Assembly: GCA_963794995.1 (NCBI GenBank)
Contig: CAWCFV010000002.1
Location: forward strand, 992,001 to 1,056,000
DNA from: CAWCFV01 sp963794995
Lineage (GTDB): Bacteria; Actinomycetota; Actinomycetes; JACCUZ01
Length of the DNA stretch: 64,000 nucleotides
Reading direction: 5' to 3'
Position 1 is the stretch's first letter, and each line of letters starts with the position of its first letter. The position numbers were made by a program, and so were the translations under genes. The notes under the pieces are model-generated. The model made no database searches and was not told the origin of the DNA. It saw only the letters and a list, made by a program, of their open reading frames with translations. Of this stretch, positions 54,689 through 64,000 are shown piece after piece.

Positions 54689-54701
54689 CAACATTGCGGG
54701 C
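54689..54701 (+). promoter_or_regulatory. -10 box of glbO, leaderless start
   Basis: CAACAT at 54689-54694, 7 nt, GTG at 54702. Weak hexamer. Confidence 0.35.
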
Positions 54702-55094
54702 GTGGATGTTCCGGAGTGGGAGCCGACGTTCTACGACGCCGTCGGCGGCGAGGAGACCTTCCGGCGCCTGGTGCACCGCTTCTACCAGGGCGTGGCCGAC
54801 GACCCTGTGCTGCGCCCGCTCTACCCGGAGGCCGACCTCGGCGGCGCCGAGGACCGGCTGCGGATGTTCCTCGTGCAGTACTGGGGCGGGCCGCGGACCT
54901 ACTCCGAGCAGCGCGGCCATCCCCGGCTGCGGATGCGGCACGTGTCGTTCCAGGTCGACCAGGCCGCCCACGACGCCTGGCTGCGGCACATGCGGGTGGC
55001 GCTGGACGACCTCGCCCTGCACCCCGACGCCGAGCGGCTGCTCTGGGACTACCTCGTCATGGCCGCCGCGAGCCTGGTCAACTCCCCCGGCTAG
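54702..55094 (+). CDS. glbO: group II truncated hemoglobin
   Basis: 130 residues from the GTG at 54702. TrHbO-type pattern: FYDAVGGEETFRRLVHRFYQGVADDPVLRPLYPE at the N-terminus with Tyr in the distal pocket, YWGGPRTYSEQRGHPRLRMRHVSF with the proximal His, and WLRHMRVALDDLAL with the Trp of group II. Oxygen binding, possibly peroxide or NO handling. Same position as Rv2470, next to an alpha-glucosidase. Confidence 0.95.
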   Translation: MDVPEWEPTFYDAVGGEETFRRLVHRFYQGVADDPVLRPLYPEADLGGAEDRLRMFLVQYWGGPRTYSEQRGHPRLRMRHVSFQVDQAAHDAWLRHMRVALDDLALHPDAERLLWDYLVMAAASLVNSPG

Positions 55095-55137
55095 GTCCGA
55101 GGGCCGGGCTGCCCCCGCGCCCGCCGTCCCGGTTTGG

Positions 55138-55149
55138 CAGGATCCACGG
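55138..55149 (+). promoter_or_regulatory. -10 box of the alpha-glucosidase gene, leaderless start
   Basis: CAGGAT at 55138-55143, 6 nt, GTG at 55150. Confidence 0.45.
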
Positions 55150-56835
55150 GTGCCCGACGCGAGTGAGACGACCGCCGCCCTGACGCCCCGTACCGAGGTG
55201 CCCTGGTGGCGCACCGCGGCGATCTACCAGGTCTACATCCGCAGCTTCGCCGACGGCGACGGCGACGGCATCGGGGACCTCGCCGGCATCCGGTCGCGGC
55301 TGCCCTACCTGCGCGACCTCGGCGTGGACGCGATCTGGATCACGCCGTTCTACCCGTCGCCGATGGCCGACGGCGGCTACGACGTCGCCGACTACCGCGA
55401 CATCGAGCCGCTGTTCGGCACCCTGGCCGACGCCGACTCGGTGATCGGCGAGGCGCACGACCTCGGCCTTCGGGTGATCATCGACATCGTCCCCAACCAC
55501 TCGTCGGACCAGCACGCCTGGTTCCAGGCCGCGCTGGCGGCCGCCCCGGGCAGCCCGGAGCGGGCTCGCTACCTCTTTCGCGACGGCCGGGGCGCCGACG
55601 GCTCGCAGCCCCCCACCGACTGGCAGTCCACCTTCGGCGGGCCGGCGTGGACGCGGGTCCCCGACGGCCAGTGGTACCTGCACCTGTTCGCGCCCGAGCA
55701 GCCCGACTTCGACTGGGAGAACCCGGAGGTCGTCGCCGAGTTCGAGGACATCCTCCGCTTCTGGCTGGACCGAGGCGTCGACGGCTTCCGGATCGACGTC
55801 GCCAACTCCCTGAAGAAGGACCAGTCGTTCCCGGACGTCGGCCCGGAGGACGAGGCGGTGCTCGCCCCGCACCAGGGTCCGGACCACCCGTTCTGGGACC
55901 GCGACGAGGTGCACGAGGTCTACCGCGGCTGGCGCCGGGTCGCCGACGCGTACGCCGGGGACCGCGTCTTCGTGGCCGAGGCGTGGGTCGACGACCCCGA
56001 GCGGCTGGCGCGGTACACGCGCCCGGACGAGCTGCACACGGCCTTCAACTTCGCCTACGTCCGCGCGGCCTGGGACGCCGAGGCCCTGCGCACCACCATC
56101 GACGAGACCGTGACCTCCTCGGCCGCCGTCGGCGCCCCGACCACCTGGGTGCTGTCCAACCACGACGTCACCCGGCACGCCACCCGCTACGCGCGGCTGG
56201 ACAAGACCGGCGGCGGCGTCCTCGTGGGCGACCGGGTCGGCCCCGACACGCCCCTCGACCCGGCGCTCGGGCTGCGCCGGGCCCGCGCGGCCGCCCTGCT
56301 CATGCTCGCCCTGCCCGGCTCCGCCTACGTGTACCAGGGCGAGGAGCTGGGCCTGCCGGACGTCGTCGACCTGCCCGAGGAGGTGCTCGCCGACCCGATC
56401 TGGGAGCGGTCCGGGCACACCGAGCGCGGCCGCGACGGCTGCCGGGTCCCCGTCCCGTGGGGCACCGACGGGCCGTCGCTCGGGTTCGGCAGCGGCGCGC
56501 CCTGGCTGCCGCAGCCGGCATCCTTCGCCGACCTGTCCGTGCAGGCGCAGAAGGGCCAGGCCGACTCCACCCTCGAGCTGTACCGCGCCGCGCTGGAGCG
56601 GCGCCGCGACCTCGCGGTGGCCGAGGGCGGCGTCGACTGGCTCCCCTCGCCCGAGGGTTCGCTGGCCCTGCGGCGGACGGCGACCGACGGGTCGACGGTG
56701 CTCTGTGTCGTCGCGCTCACCGACGAGGCGGTCCCGCTGCCCGCCCACGACGAGGTCCTCGTCACCAGTGCACCCCTGACCGGCGACGGCGCGACGCTGC
56801 CCGGCGAGTCCGCCGTGTGGCTGCGCACGACCTGA
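55150..56835 (+). CDS. aglA: GH13 alpha-glucosidase
   Basis: 561 residues, GH13 family (oligo-1,6-/alpha-glucosidase subfamily). Region I: IDIVPNHSSDQH; region II with the nucleophile: DGFRIDVANSL; region III with the acid: FVAEAWVDD; region IV: LSNHDVTRH. The N-terminus WWRTAAIYQVYIRSFADGDGDGIGDL is typical. Hydrolyses terminal alpha-glucosyl bonds in maltodextrin-like sugars or sucrose isomers. Start GTG at 55150. Same relative position as mycobacterial aglA (Rv2471). Confidence 0.94.
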   Translation: MPDASETTAALTPRTEVPWWRTAAIYQVYIRSFADGDGDGIGDLAGIRSRLPYLRDLGVDAIWITPFYPSPMADGGYDVADYRDIEPLFGTLADADSVIGEAHDLGLRVIIDIVPNHSSDQHAWFQAALAAAPGSPERARYLFRDGRGADGSQPPTDWQSTFGGPAWTRVPDGQWYLHLFAPEQPDFDWENPEVVAEFEDILRFWLDRGVDGFRIDVANSLKKDQSFPDVGPEDEAVLAPHQGPDHPFWDRDEVHEVYRGWRRVADAYAGDRVFVAEAWVDDPERLARYTRPDELHTAFNFAYVRAAWDAEALRTTIDETVTSSAAVGAPTTWVLSNHDVTRHATRYARLDKTGGGVLVGDRVGPDTPLDPALGLRRARAAALLMLALPGSAYVYQGEELGLPDVVDLPEEVLADPIWERSGHTERGRDGCRVPVPWGTDGPSLGFGSGAPWLPQPASFADLSVQAQKGQADSTLELYRAALERRRDLAVAEGGVDWLPSPEGSLALRRTATDGSTVLCVVALTDEAVPLPAHDEVLVTSAPLTGDGATLPGESAVWLRTT

Positions 56836-56988
56836 CGGGCCGCGGCACTCCTCCCGGATCGTCCGCTTTCGCCGCTGACCGGCCCGCGGCGCCGTGACAG
56901 AGAGCTGTGCAGTCCGGCGATGACTCCGCGCCGTGTCGGCGGTCTGGCCTAGCGTTTGCAGCCTGCCGTCACGACCTGGGAGCCCGTC

Positions 56989-59158
56989 ATGGTCCGTCTC
57001 GCCGAAGTCGTCCTGCGCCACCGGCGACTGGTGATGCTGTTCTGGCTGGGGATGTTCGTGCTCGGCGCCCTGGCGGCCGGCCGCACCAGCGAGCGCCTCA
57101 CCGTCGACTTCTCGCTGCCCGGGCAGCCGGGCTACGAGACCGAGAAGGAGCTGCTGGCGACCTTCGGCAACGGCGGGTCCAACCCGCCCACCATCGGGGT
57201 CGTCACCGTGCCCGAGGGCACCACCGTCGACGAGCAGCTCGACGTCATCACGCCGGTCTTCGACGAGGTGCGTGCCGCACTGCCCGGGACCCGCACGGTC
57301 GACTACGCGTCGACACAGGACGACCTGTTCCTCACCGACGACCGCCGCACCACCTACCTGCTCGTCTACCCCGAGCCGTTCGAGAGCTTCACCGACGTCG
57401 GGCCCGACGTCGCGATGACCCCGATCCTCGAGCAAGCGGGTGAGCGGACCGGCTTCGACGTCGGCGTCACCGGCTACAGCCTGCTCGCGCAGGGCACGGA
57501 GGACCCGGAGGCCCCGAGCCTGCTCGTCGACACCCTGCTCGGCGGGCTGGGCGCACTGGCCGTGCTGCTCTTCCTGTTCGCGTCGTTCCTGGCGCTCGTC
57601 CCGCTGCTGATCGCCGCCGTCTCGATCCTCACGACCTTCGCGATCGTGCTGCTCGGCACCTACGTGCTGGACATCAGCTTCGTCGTCCAGTTCCTCATCG
57701 CACTCGTCGGTCTGGGTGTCGCGGTCGACTACTCCCTGCTCGTGGTGAACAGGTGGCGTGAGGAGCGCGCCCACGGCCGCGACAACCACGACGCCGTCGT
57801 CGTCGCCATGCAGTACGCCGGCCATGCGGTCGTCGCGAGCGCCGGCACCGTGGCGATCAGCCTCTGCGCGCTGCTCGTGATCCCCGTCCCGCTGCTGCGC
57901 AGCATGGGGGTCGGCGGCATGCTGATCCCGCTCGTCAGCACCGCGGTCGTCCTGACGCTGCTGCCGGCCCTGCTGGGCGGCATCGGTCCCCGCGTCGACT
58001 GGCCCCGGATCCGGCACGAGGAGAAGGCGTCCCGGGGCTGGAGCGCCTGGGCCCGGCTCGTGGTGCGGCACCGCTGGGTGGCCGCCGGTGTCGCCCTGCT
58101 CCTGCTGGGCGCGCTCGTCGTGCCCATCTTCGGCATCAAGATCGGTCAGGCCCAGACCAGCTCGCTCGCCAGCGGCGGACCGGTCTACGAGAAGCTCCAG
58201 CTGCTGCGCGACGGCGGCGTGCCCGGTGGCGTGGTGTCACCGATGGAGGTGCTCGTCACCGGCCCCGGGGCAGGCGGGTCCGCGGACCAGGTCGCCGAAC
58301 GCGCCCGCGGGGTCGGGGGCGTGGCCGGGGCGTTCGCCCCCGACGACGAGCAGTGGCGTACCGGGGACGCGGCCGTGATCGGGGTGATCCCGACCGACGA
58401 GACGGTCGACTCGACGAAGGCCAGGGTGGTCGACGACCTGCAGGCGGCGGTCGGCGACGTACCCGGGTTCGTCGGCATCGCGGGCGTCGGCCCGACGGTC
58501 CTCGACTACATCAACGCCGTGTACAAGAAGTTCCCCTACAGCCTCGGGCTCATCGCGCTGGTGACGTTCGTGCTCCTCGTGCGGACGTTCCGGTCGATCC
58601 TGCTGCCGGTCAAGGCGGTGCTGCTGAACATCATCTCGGTCAGCGCGACCTTCGGCGCGGTCGTGCTCTTCTGGCAGGAGGGGTACGGCTCCGAGCAGAT
58701 CTTCGGGATCGCGCCCACGGGGGCGGTCACGTTCTGGCTGCCGGTGCTGATCTTCGCGTTCCTGTTCGGGCTCTCGATGGACTACGAGGTGTTCATCCTG
58801 GCCCGGATGCGCGAGGAGTACGACCGCAGCGGCGACACCGAGCAGGCCGTCGTCGCGGGCCTCGCCCGGACCGGCCGGCTGGTCACCGGCGCCGCGATGA
58901 TCCTGTTCCTCGCGTTCCTCGCGCTGGCGTCCTCACCGGGCACCGACATCAAGGTGTTCGCGACCGCCCTGGGCATCGGGCATCCTGCTCGACGCCACGG
59001 TCGTGCGTGCCCTGCTCGTGCCGGCGCTGGTCTCCCTGCTCGGTCGATGGAACTGGTGGCTGCCCTCCTGGGCGGCCAGGCCGCTGTTCGTCGAGGCGCA
59101 CGGGGCCATCCCGGAGCCGCGCCACGAGCAGCGGCCGCTGGTCGGTGCCGACGACTGA
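56989..59158 (+). CDS. MMPL-family transporter, one frameshift
   Basis: Corrected length 722 residues, RND/MMPL-type exporter with about 11-12 membrane helices in two repeats, each followed by a large extracytoplasmic loop. Motifs: HRRLVMLFWLGMFVLGALAAG at the start; GLGVAVDYSLLVVNRWREE (the GxxxDY-like TM motif) and the second copy FLFGLSMDYEVFILARMREE. The frame breaks at 58978-58980 in GIGIL; removing one G restores LLDATVVRALLVPALVSLLG. ATG at 56989 with GGGAG 7 nt upstream. Lipid or drug export likely; substrate unknown. Confidence 0.88.
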
Positions 59159-59162
59159 GGCG

Positions 59163-59576
59163 TCAGGCCCCGGCAGCCTCGAGGTACCTCCCGAGGAACG
59201 CGCGCTCCTCGGGCGACACACGGCGCGGCCGGGCCGCCACCAGGTCGTAGGGCACCAGCACGGAGGCCGCGAGGGCGAAGACCGTCGACTCGTCGCGGAT
59301 CTCGTAGCGGATCTCGAACGAGGCGCCCTTGATGGCGCCGACCCACATCTCGATGTCGACGCCCCGGGGGTGGTAGACCAGCGGCCGCTTGTAGTCGATC
59401 TCGTGGTGGGCCACCAGTACGCCCTCCGAGAGCGCCTTGGTCCCGTGGTCGGCCCCGAGGGCGAAGAGCATGTCCACCCGGGCCTCCTCGAGGTAGGTGA
59501 GGAAGACCACGTTGTTGACGTGCCCGTAGGCGTCCATGTCGGACCAGCGCATGGCGCAGCGGTACCGGTGCCTCAC
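59163..59576 (-). CDS. acyl-CoA thioesterase (hotdog, 4HBT-like)
   Basis: 137 residues. Hotdog fold with RWSDMDAYGHVNNVVFLTYLEEAR (about 13-36), the Asp of the 4HBT active site, EIDYKRPLVYHPRGVDIEM and the terminal LVPYDLVAARPRRV. Hydrolyses acyl-CoA; the chain length is unknown. GTG at 59576 with GAGGGG upstream. 29 nt downstream of ettA; same order as Rv2475c relative to ettA in mycobacteria. Confidence 0.85.
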   Translation of the reverse strand: MRHRYRCAMRWSDMDAYGHVNNVVFLTYLEEARVDMLFALGADHGTKALSEGVLVAHHEIDYKRPLVYHPRGVDIEMWVGAIKGASFEIRYEIRDESTVFALAASVLVPYDLVAARPRRVSPEERAFLGRYLEAAGA

Positions 59577-59605
59577 GACCGACCCCTCATGACGGCGGCA
59601 ACGAC

Positions 59606-61266
59606 CTACCGGGTCAGCTTGCGGTAGGTCGCCCGGTGCGGACGCGTCGCGTCGATCCCGAGCCGCTCGACCTTGTTCTTCTCGTAGGACTCGAAGTTGC
59701 CCTCGAACCAGAACCACTGCGAGTCGCCCTCGTAGGCGAGGATGTGGGTCGCCACCCGGTCGAGGAACCAGCGGTCGTGGGACACGACCACGGCGCAGCC
59801 CGGGAACTCCAGCAGCGCGTTCTCCAGCGACGACAGGGTCTCGACGTCGAGGTCGTTGGTCGGCTCGTCGAGCAGCAGCAGGTTGCCGCCGATCTTCAGC
59901 GTGAGCGCCAGGTTCAGCCGGTTGCGCTCGCCGCCGGACAGGACGCCGGCGGGCTTCTGCTGGTCCGGCCCCTTGAAGCCGAACGCCGACACGTAGGCCC
60001 TCGACGGCATCTCGACCTGGCCGACCTTGATGTGGTCCAGCCCGTCCGAGACGACCTCCCACAGCGACCTGGCCGGGTCGATCCCGCCGCGGCTCTGGTC
60101 GACGTAGGCGATCTTGACGGTCTCGCCGATCTTGATGGCTCCGCCGTCCGGCTGCTCGTCGCCGAGGATCATCTTGAACAGCGTGGTCTTGCCGGCCCCG
60201 TTCGGGCCGATGACGCCGACGATGCCGTTGCGCGGCAGCGAGAACGACAGGTCGTCGATGAGGACCCGGTCGTCGAAGCCCTTGGTCAGCCCGTCGACCT
60301 CGACCACGAGGTTGCCCAGCCGCGGCCCCGGCGGGATCTGGATCTCCTCGAAGTCCAGCTTGCGGGTCTTCTCGGCCTCAGCGGCCATCTCCTCGTACCG
60401 CTCGAGGCGCGCCTTGCTCTTGGCCTGACGGCCCTTGGCGTTCGAGCGCACCCACTCGAGCTCCTCCTTGAGCCGCTTCGCGCGCTTCTCGTCCTTGCGG
60501 CCCTCGACCTTGAGCCGGGTCTGCTTGGTCTCGAGGTAGGTCGAGTAGTTGCCCTCGTAGGGGTAGGCGCGACCGCGGTCGAGCTCGAGGATCCACTCGG
60601 CCACGTTGTCGAGGAAGTAGCGGTCGTGGGTGACGGCGACCACCGTGCCCGCGTACTTCTCCAGGTGGCTCTCCAGCCACTGCACGCTCTCGGCGTCGAG
60701 GTGGTTGGTCGGCTCGTCCAGCAGCAGCAGGTCGGGCTGGCTGAGCAGCAGCTTGCACAGCGCCACCCGGCGCTTCTCGCCGCCGGACAGGACGGTCACG
60801 TCGGCGTCCGGCGGGGGGCAGCGCAGGGCGTCCATCGCCTGCTCCAGCTGGGAGTCGATGTCCCATGCCCCGGCGTGCTCGATGTCCTCCTGCAGCGCCG
60901 ACATCTCGTTCATCAGCTCGTCGCTGTACTCGACGGCCATCTTCTCGGCGATCTCGTTGTAGCGGTCGAGCTTGACCTTGATCTCGCCGAGCCCCTCCTC
61001 GACGTTGCCGAGGACGTCCTTGTCGTCGTTGAGCCGGGGCTCCTGCTCGAGGATGCCGACGGAGAACCCCGGGCGAGGAACGCGTCGCCGTTGGAGGCGT
61101 GCTCGAGGCCGGCCATGATCTTCAGGACCGTCGACTTGCCCGCGCCGTTGGGGCCGACCACGCCGATCTTCGCCCCGGGAAGGAACGACAGGGTGACGTC
61201 ATCGAGGATGACCTTGTCGCCGTGGGCCTTGCGCGCCTTGCGCATCGTGTAGATGAACTCCGCCAT
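59606..61266 (-). CDS. ettA: energy-dependent translational throttle protein EttA, one frameshift
   Basis: ABC-F ATPase, 553 residues after correction. It binds the ribosomal E site and gates translation at low ATP. Two ATPase domains: Walker A GPNGAGKST (first, near 39) and GPNGAGKTT (second), signatures LSGGEKRR and LSGGERNR, Walker B LLLLDEPTNHLD and LLLLDEPTNDLD, with the PtIM linker between them. MAEFIYTMRKARKAHGDKVI is the typical actinobacterial start. The frame breaks at about 61067-61073; adding one base restores GFSVGILEQEP. TAGGCT ends 7 nt before the ATG, leaderless. Confidence 0.93.
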
Positions 61267-61279
61267 GCCGCAGAGCCTA
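61267..61279 (-). promoter_or_regulatory. -10 box of ettA, leaderless start
   Basis: TAGGCT at 61279-61274, 7 nt, ATG at 61266. Confidence 0.5.
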
Positions 61280-61328
61280 TGCGGGCCCCGGCGCAGGCCA
61301 CGAATCCGCGGGGCCCGCTCCGCACGGC

Positions 61329-62983
61329 TCAGCCGGTGCGGGCACGGTCGAGCGCGAGACGCGCCTGCGCGTGCCGGGCGAGCTCGGCCTCGACGGGGGC
61401 CAGCATCAGCTCGTCGGCCACCTGCTCGATGGCGGCGCGCAGCCTGCTCTCGGCCCGCCGTCGCCGCGCGAGGGCTCCCCCGCGCACCAGCAGCCGGCCG
61501 AAGGCCGCGAGCAGCAGCCCGAGCACGACGCCACCGACGAGCAGCAGGGTCGGCACGGCCACCCCGCGCAGGTCCGGCGTCGGCGGGTCGGGCAGCCGCA
61601 GGTACGACCCCACCGCGAGCAGGAGCAGCCAGCCGCCCCCGACCAGGGCGGCCAGCGTGAGCAGCCACTGCAGTGCGGCGCCCAGCCGCCACCACACCGG
61701 CACCCGGTCGACACCCAGGTCGGTGCCCACGACCGCCTGGTCCAGCCGGTCGCGCACGTCGCCGGACCGGCCGGACGCGGCCGCCCGCACGCTCTGCTGC
61801 CAGGGTGACGGGAGGTCGTGCGCGACCGCGTCGCACGCCTGGCGCAGCGCGGTGTCGACCTGCGCGTGCTGCACCGGGCTCGCCTCGGGGACCGAGGAGC
61901 GGACCAGGACCGAGCGCACCTGCTTGCGTGTCCTCGCCCTTGAGGTGCAGGCGCCGGAGCGGGTCGGGGCGCAGCCGGCGCACCCACCGGGTCGGCGGCC
62001 AGCCGAGCTGCCCCGCGGCGCGCAGCCGCCAGGACTGCTCCACCGCGGCCCCGATGACCGGCACACCCGCCGACGCGGCCAGCGCCCCGACCAGGCGCTC
62101 CGCGGTCGCCCCCGGACGACCCCGTCGGGCTCGTCGGCCGACACGGCGGGCACCAGCGCCTCGACGACGTCCTCGACGTCGGCGACCAGCCGGTCGTTGC
62201 GCGCCCGCCGCTTGGACACCGCGTCGACGAGCAGCGCCTCCAGGGCGTCGACGCCCGCGCCGGTGCGTGCCGAGCAGGTGAGCACCGGGGAGCGCCGCAG
62301 GCCGTCGTCGTCGAGCAGCCGGCGCAGGTCGGCGGCGCACTCGGCCGCCGCGAACGGGTTGACCGTGTCGACCTGGTTGAGCACGACGACCATGACCGCC
62401 TGGTGACCGGCCAGCGGGCCGCAGGTAGCGCTCGTGCAGCACCTGGTCGGCGTACTTCTGCGGGTCGACCACCCACACCAGCAGGTCGACCAGCTCGACC
62501 AGCCGGTCGACCTCGTGCTGGTGCGCGACGGCGGTCGAGTCGTGGTCGGGCAGGTCGAGCAGCACCAGCCCCGCCAGGTCGCCGAGGTCCTCCTCGCGCA
62601 GCCCCGGACCGTGCCGCCAGTGGGTCTGCCGGCGCGGCACGCCGAGCCACTGCACCAGCGGCGCGGCCCCGTCCGAGCCCCAGACGCTCGCGTACGCCTT
62701 CGAGGTCGTCGGCCGGCGCACGCCGACCGGGGACAGGTCGGCACCGGACAGGGCGTTGAACAGCGACGACTTGCCGCTGCCGGTGGACCCGGCCAGCGCC
62801 ACCACGGTGTGCTCGCCGGAGAGCCGGAGCCGCTCGCCCGCACGGACCGAGACGGCCCGGGCCCGGTCGAGCAGCGCGCGGTCGGCGACCCGGCCGTCCA
62901 GCGCCTGCGACCGCCTCGTCGAGGGCCGTGAGCATGCCGGGCAGGTCGGCGCGCCGGTGCCTGCCGCGCAGGCGCGGGCTCAC
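61329..62983 (-). CDS. dynamin-like GTPase B, four frameshifts
   Basis: Corrected length 550 residues. GTPase domain with P-loop GSTGSGKSSLFNAL, G3 LDLPDHDS and G4 NQVD in VVVLNQVDTVNP; then a helical region and two C-terminal membrane helices (LTLAALVGGGWLLLLAVG, VPTLLLVGGVVLGLLLAAFG). Actinobacterial dynamin-like (DynB/DUF-type) gene pairs have this arrangement. Frame breaks lie at about 62908-62911, 62416-62420, 62109-62113 and 61925-61929; three are +1, one -1, and each repair restores a family-like sequence. GTG start overlaps the upstream gene's stop (GTGA). Membrane remodelling or sporulation-like septation role is inference. Confidence 0.75.
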
Positions 62984-64000
62984 GAGGCGTCCTCGACGTC
63001 CTGGACGGCTGCCCGCAGGGCGGGGCCGGCACCGTCGGCCACCGTCGCAGCGGCCAGCAGCCGCGCGAACCGCTCCCGCTCCCCGTCGAGCAGCGCGGCC
63101 ACCCGCCGCTCGAGGTCGCGTCGCGCCTGCTCGGCCAGCGACCGGACGGCCTGGTCGCCGAGGACCGCCTCGAGCATCTTCTGGCTCAGCGCGGACGCAC
63201 CGGTCGCGACCGCGACCTCGCCGGCCACCAGCCCCCCGGTGTGCGCGAAGACGACGATCATGACCATCAGGCCCAGCCCGTTGACGCCGAAGGCCAGGTA
63301 GCGCGCGGTCGCTGCGCTTGCCCTGCGCCCTGGGTCCGCACCAGGTCGAGCACCCCGGCCTGCCACTCGCGCACCTCGCGCGCGGTGGCCTCGGCGAGCC
63401 CCGGCGACGAGCGGCGCAGGTCGTCGTCACCGAGCAGCGCGGCCCCGGCCGGGTCGGCGGCCCAGGCGGTGCCGGCCCGCTCCGCGGCGGTGTCGGCGGC
63501 CGAGCGCACCAGGGCCTCGACGCCGGTCTCGAGCGCCGCCGCCAGGTCGGCGCCCGGCGCCGGCTTGCCCTGCACCGCCGCGGTCACCCGGTCGCGGACC
63601 CGGGACACCCTGGTCTCGAGCGCGCGCATGATCTCGCCGGTGCCGACGAACTCCTGCCAGCGGGCGAGCACCTCCCCGCGCAGCAGCGAGCCGTCGGCGC
63701 TGGCCTCGGACACCTGGCGCAGCGCCTCGTCGTACGCCGTGTCGACGACGCTGCGCAGCCGCTGGACGGCCTCGGCCTGGGCGTCGGCCGCGGCCGCGAG
63801 GGTGAACACGCGTGCCGCGAGCGAGCGGATCGCGCCGTCGAGGGTGTGGCGGACCACGGCGGACCGGGTCCCGGCATCGGTCGCGAGGCCGTGCAGCCAG
63901 CTCCGCACGGGGTCGACGACGTCCGGGGCCAGGAGCGCGTCGTAGGTGTGCGACTCCGGGATCACGAACAGCGGGGCACCGCCGAGGCCCTGGTCGGTGA
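62980..64000 (-). CDS. dynamin-like GTPase A, partial, one frameshift
   Basis: The right edge cuts the N-terminal GTPase domain. The visible part (PLFVIPESHTYDALL...) is a long helical region (about 64000-63330) and a membrane helix pair near the C-terminus (YLAFGVNGLGLMVMIVVF, AGEVAVATGASALSQ). A frame break at about 63317-63330 (net -1 or +2) separates the two. The stop TGA overlaps the GTG of gene B. Partner gene of a paired dynamin-like system. The GTP-binding motifs are outside the window, so the GTPase call is by context and partner. Confidence 0.6.

Overview
The window is about 64 kb of very GC-rich actinobacterial chromosome (I estimate 72-74% G+C by eye). It is housekeeping DNA with a few accessory patches. 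There is no phage, plasmid, CRISPR or IS element that I can recognise. The organism is most likely a member of the Geodermatophilaceae or a close relative (Blastococcus, Modestobacter, Geodermatophilus type). I infer this from base composition, a complete mreBCD-mrdA-rodA rod operon next to rne-rplU-rpmA-obg-proB-nadD-rsfS, and gene order shared with M. tuberculosis (rpiB, Rv2466c-type DsbA, pepN, Rv2468c-type, HNH, glbO, aglA, thioesterase, ettA). The genus is not proven by anything in the window.

Layout. 1-2.7 kb: leuS (cut by the window edge), preceded by a leaderless Leu-Leu-Leu leader peptide, a hairpin and a terminator. 2.7-4.7 kb: a membrane GGDEF protein, a small hypothetical gene, a broken DUF389 fragment and tRNA-Ala. 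4.8-11.8 kb (minus): gpgP-like phosphatase, rsfS, an LCP/LytR_C-like gene, nadD, two small genes, proB, obg, rpmA, rplU. 12-18.3 kb: rne and a radical-SAM trio (DUF2344, a 2H-phosphoesterase-like protein, TIGR03960-type radical SAM). 18.3-24.3 kb: rodA, mrdA, mreD, mreC, mreB. 24.4-29.3 kb: ndk, a palindromic element, DUF4233, folC and divergent valS. 29.4-34.8 kb: an aminoglycoside-phosphotransferase-like gene, clpX, clpP2, clpP1 (with a ClgR-like box) and tig. 34.9-39.2 kb: tRNA-Pro, tRNA-Gly and an accessory patch (lipoprotein hydrolase, M23 peptidase, decayed DJ-1 gene, GlxA-like regulator, YCII-like remnant). 39.3-59.2 kb: PP2C phosphatase, eis-like acetyltransferase, methyltransferase, rpiB, DUF429, DsbA-like, pepN, DUF5130, malQ, HNH, S9 peptidase, mscS, osmC, glbO, alpha-glucosidase, MMPL transporter. 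59.2-64 kb: thioesterase, ettA, and a coupled pair of dynamin/GTPase-like genes running off the right edge.

Functionally the core links translation (leuS, valS, tRNAs, rsfS, obg, L21, L27, ettA, RNase E), protein quality control (tig, clpP1P2, clpX, pepN), elongation of the cell wall (mre/mrd/rodA) and central metabolism (nadD, proB, folC, ndk, rpiB, malQ, alpha-glucosidase). Many genes start at or within a few bases of a probable transcription start: a -10-like box (TAnnnT or close) sits 6-8 nt before the start codon, so leaderless mRNAs appear common.

Quality warning: about 16 single-base frame breaks fall in otherwise well-conserved genes, several of them normally essential or near-essential (proB x2, obg x3, folC, M23 x2, DUF5130, MMPL, ettA, dynamin-like B x4, dynamin-like A). 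Most are +1 insertions that restore a perfect family match when one base is removed. I treat these as probable sequencing or assembly errors and give the full span of each gene. The DUF389, DJ-1 and YCII-like fragments are different: they have lost whole segments and look like real pseudogenes.
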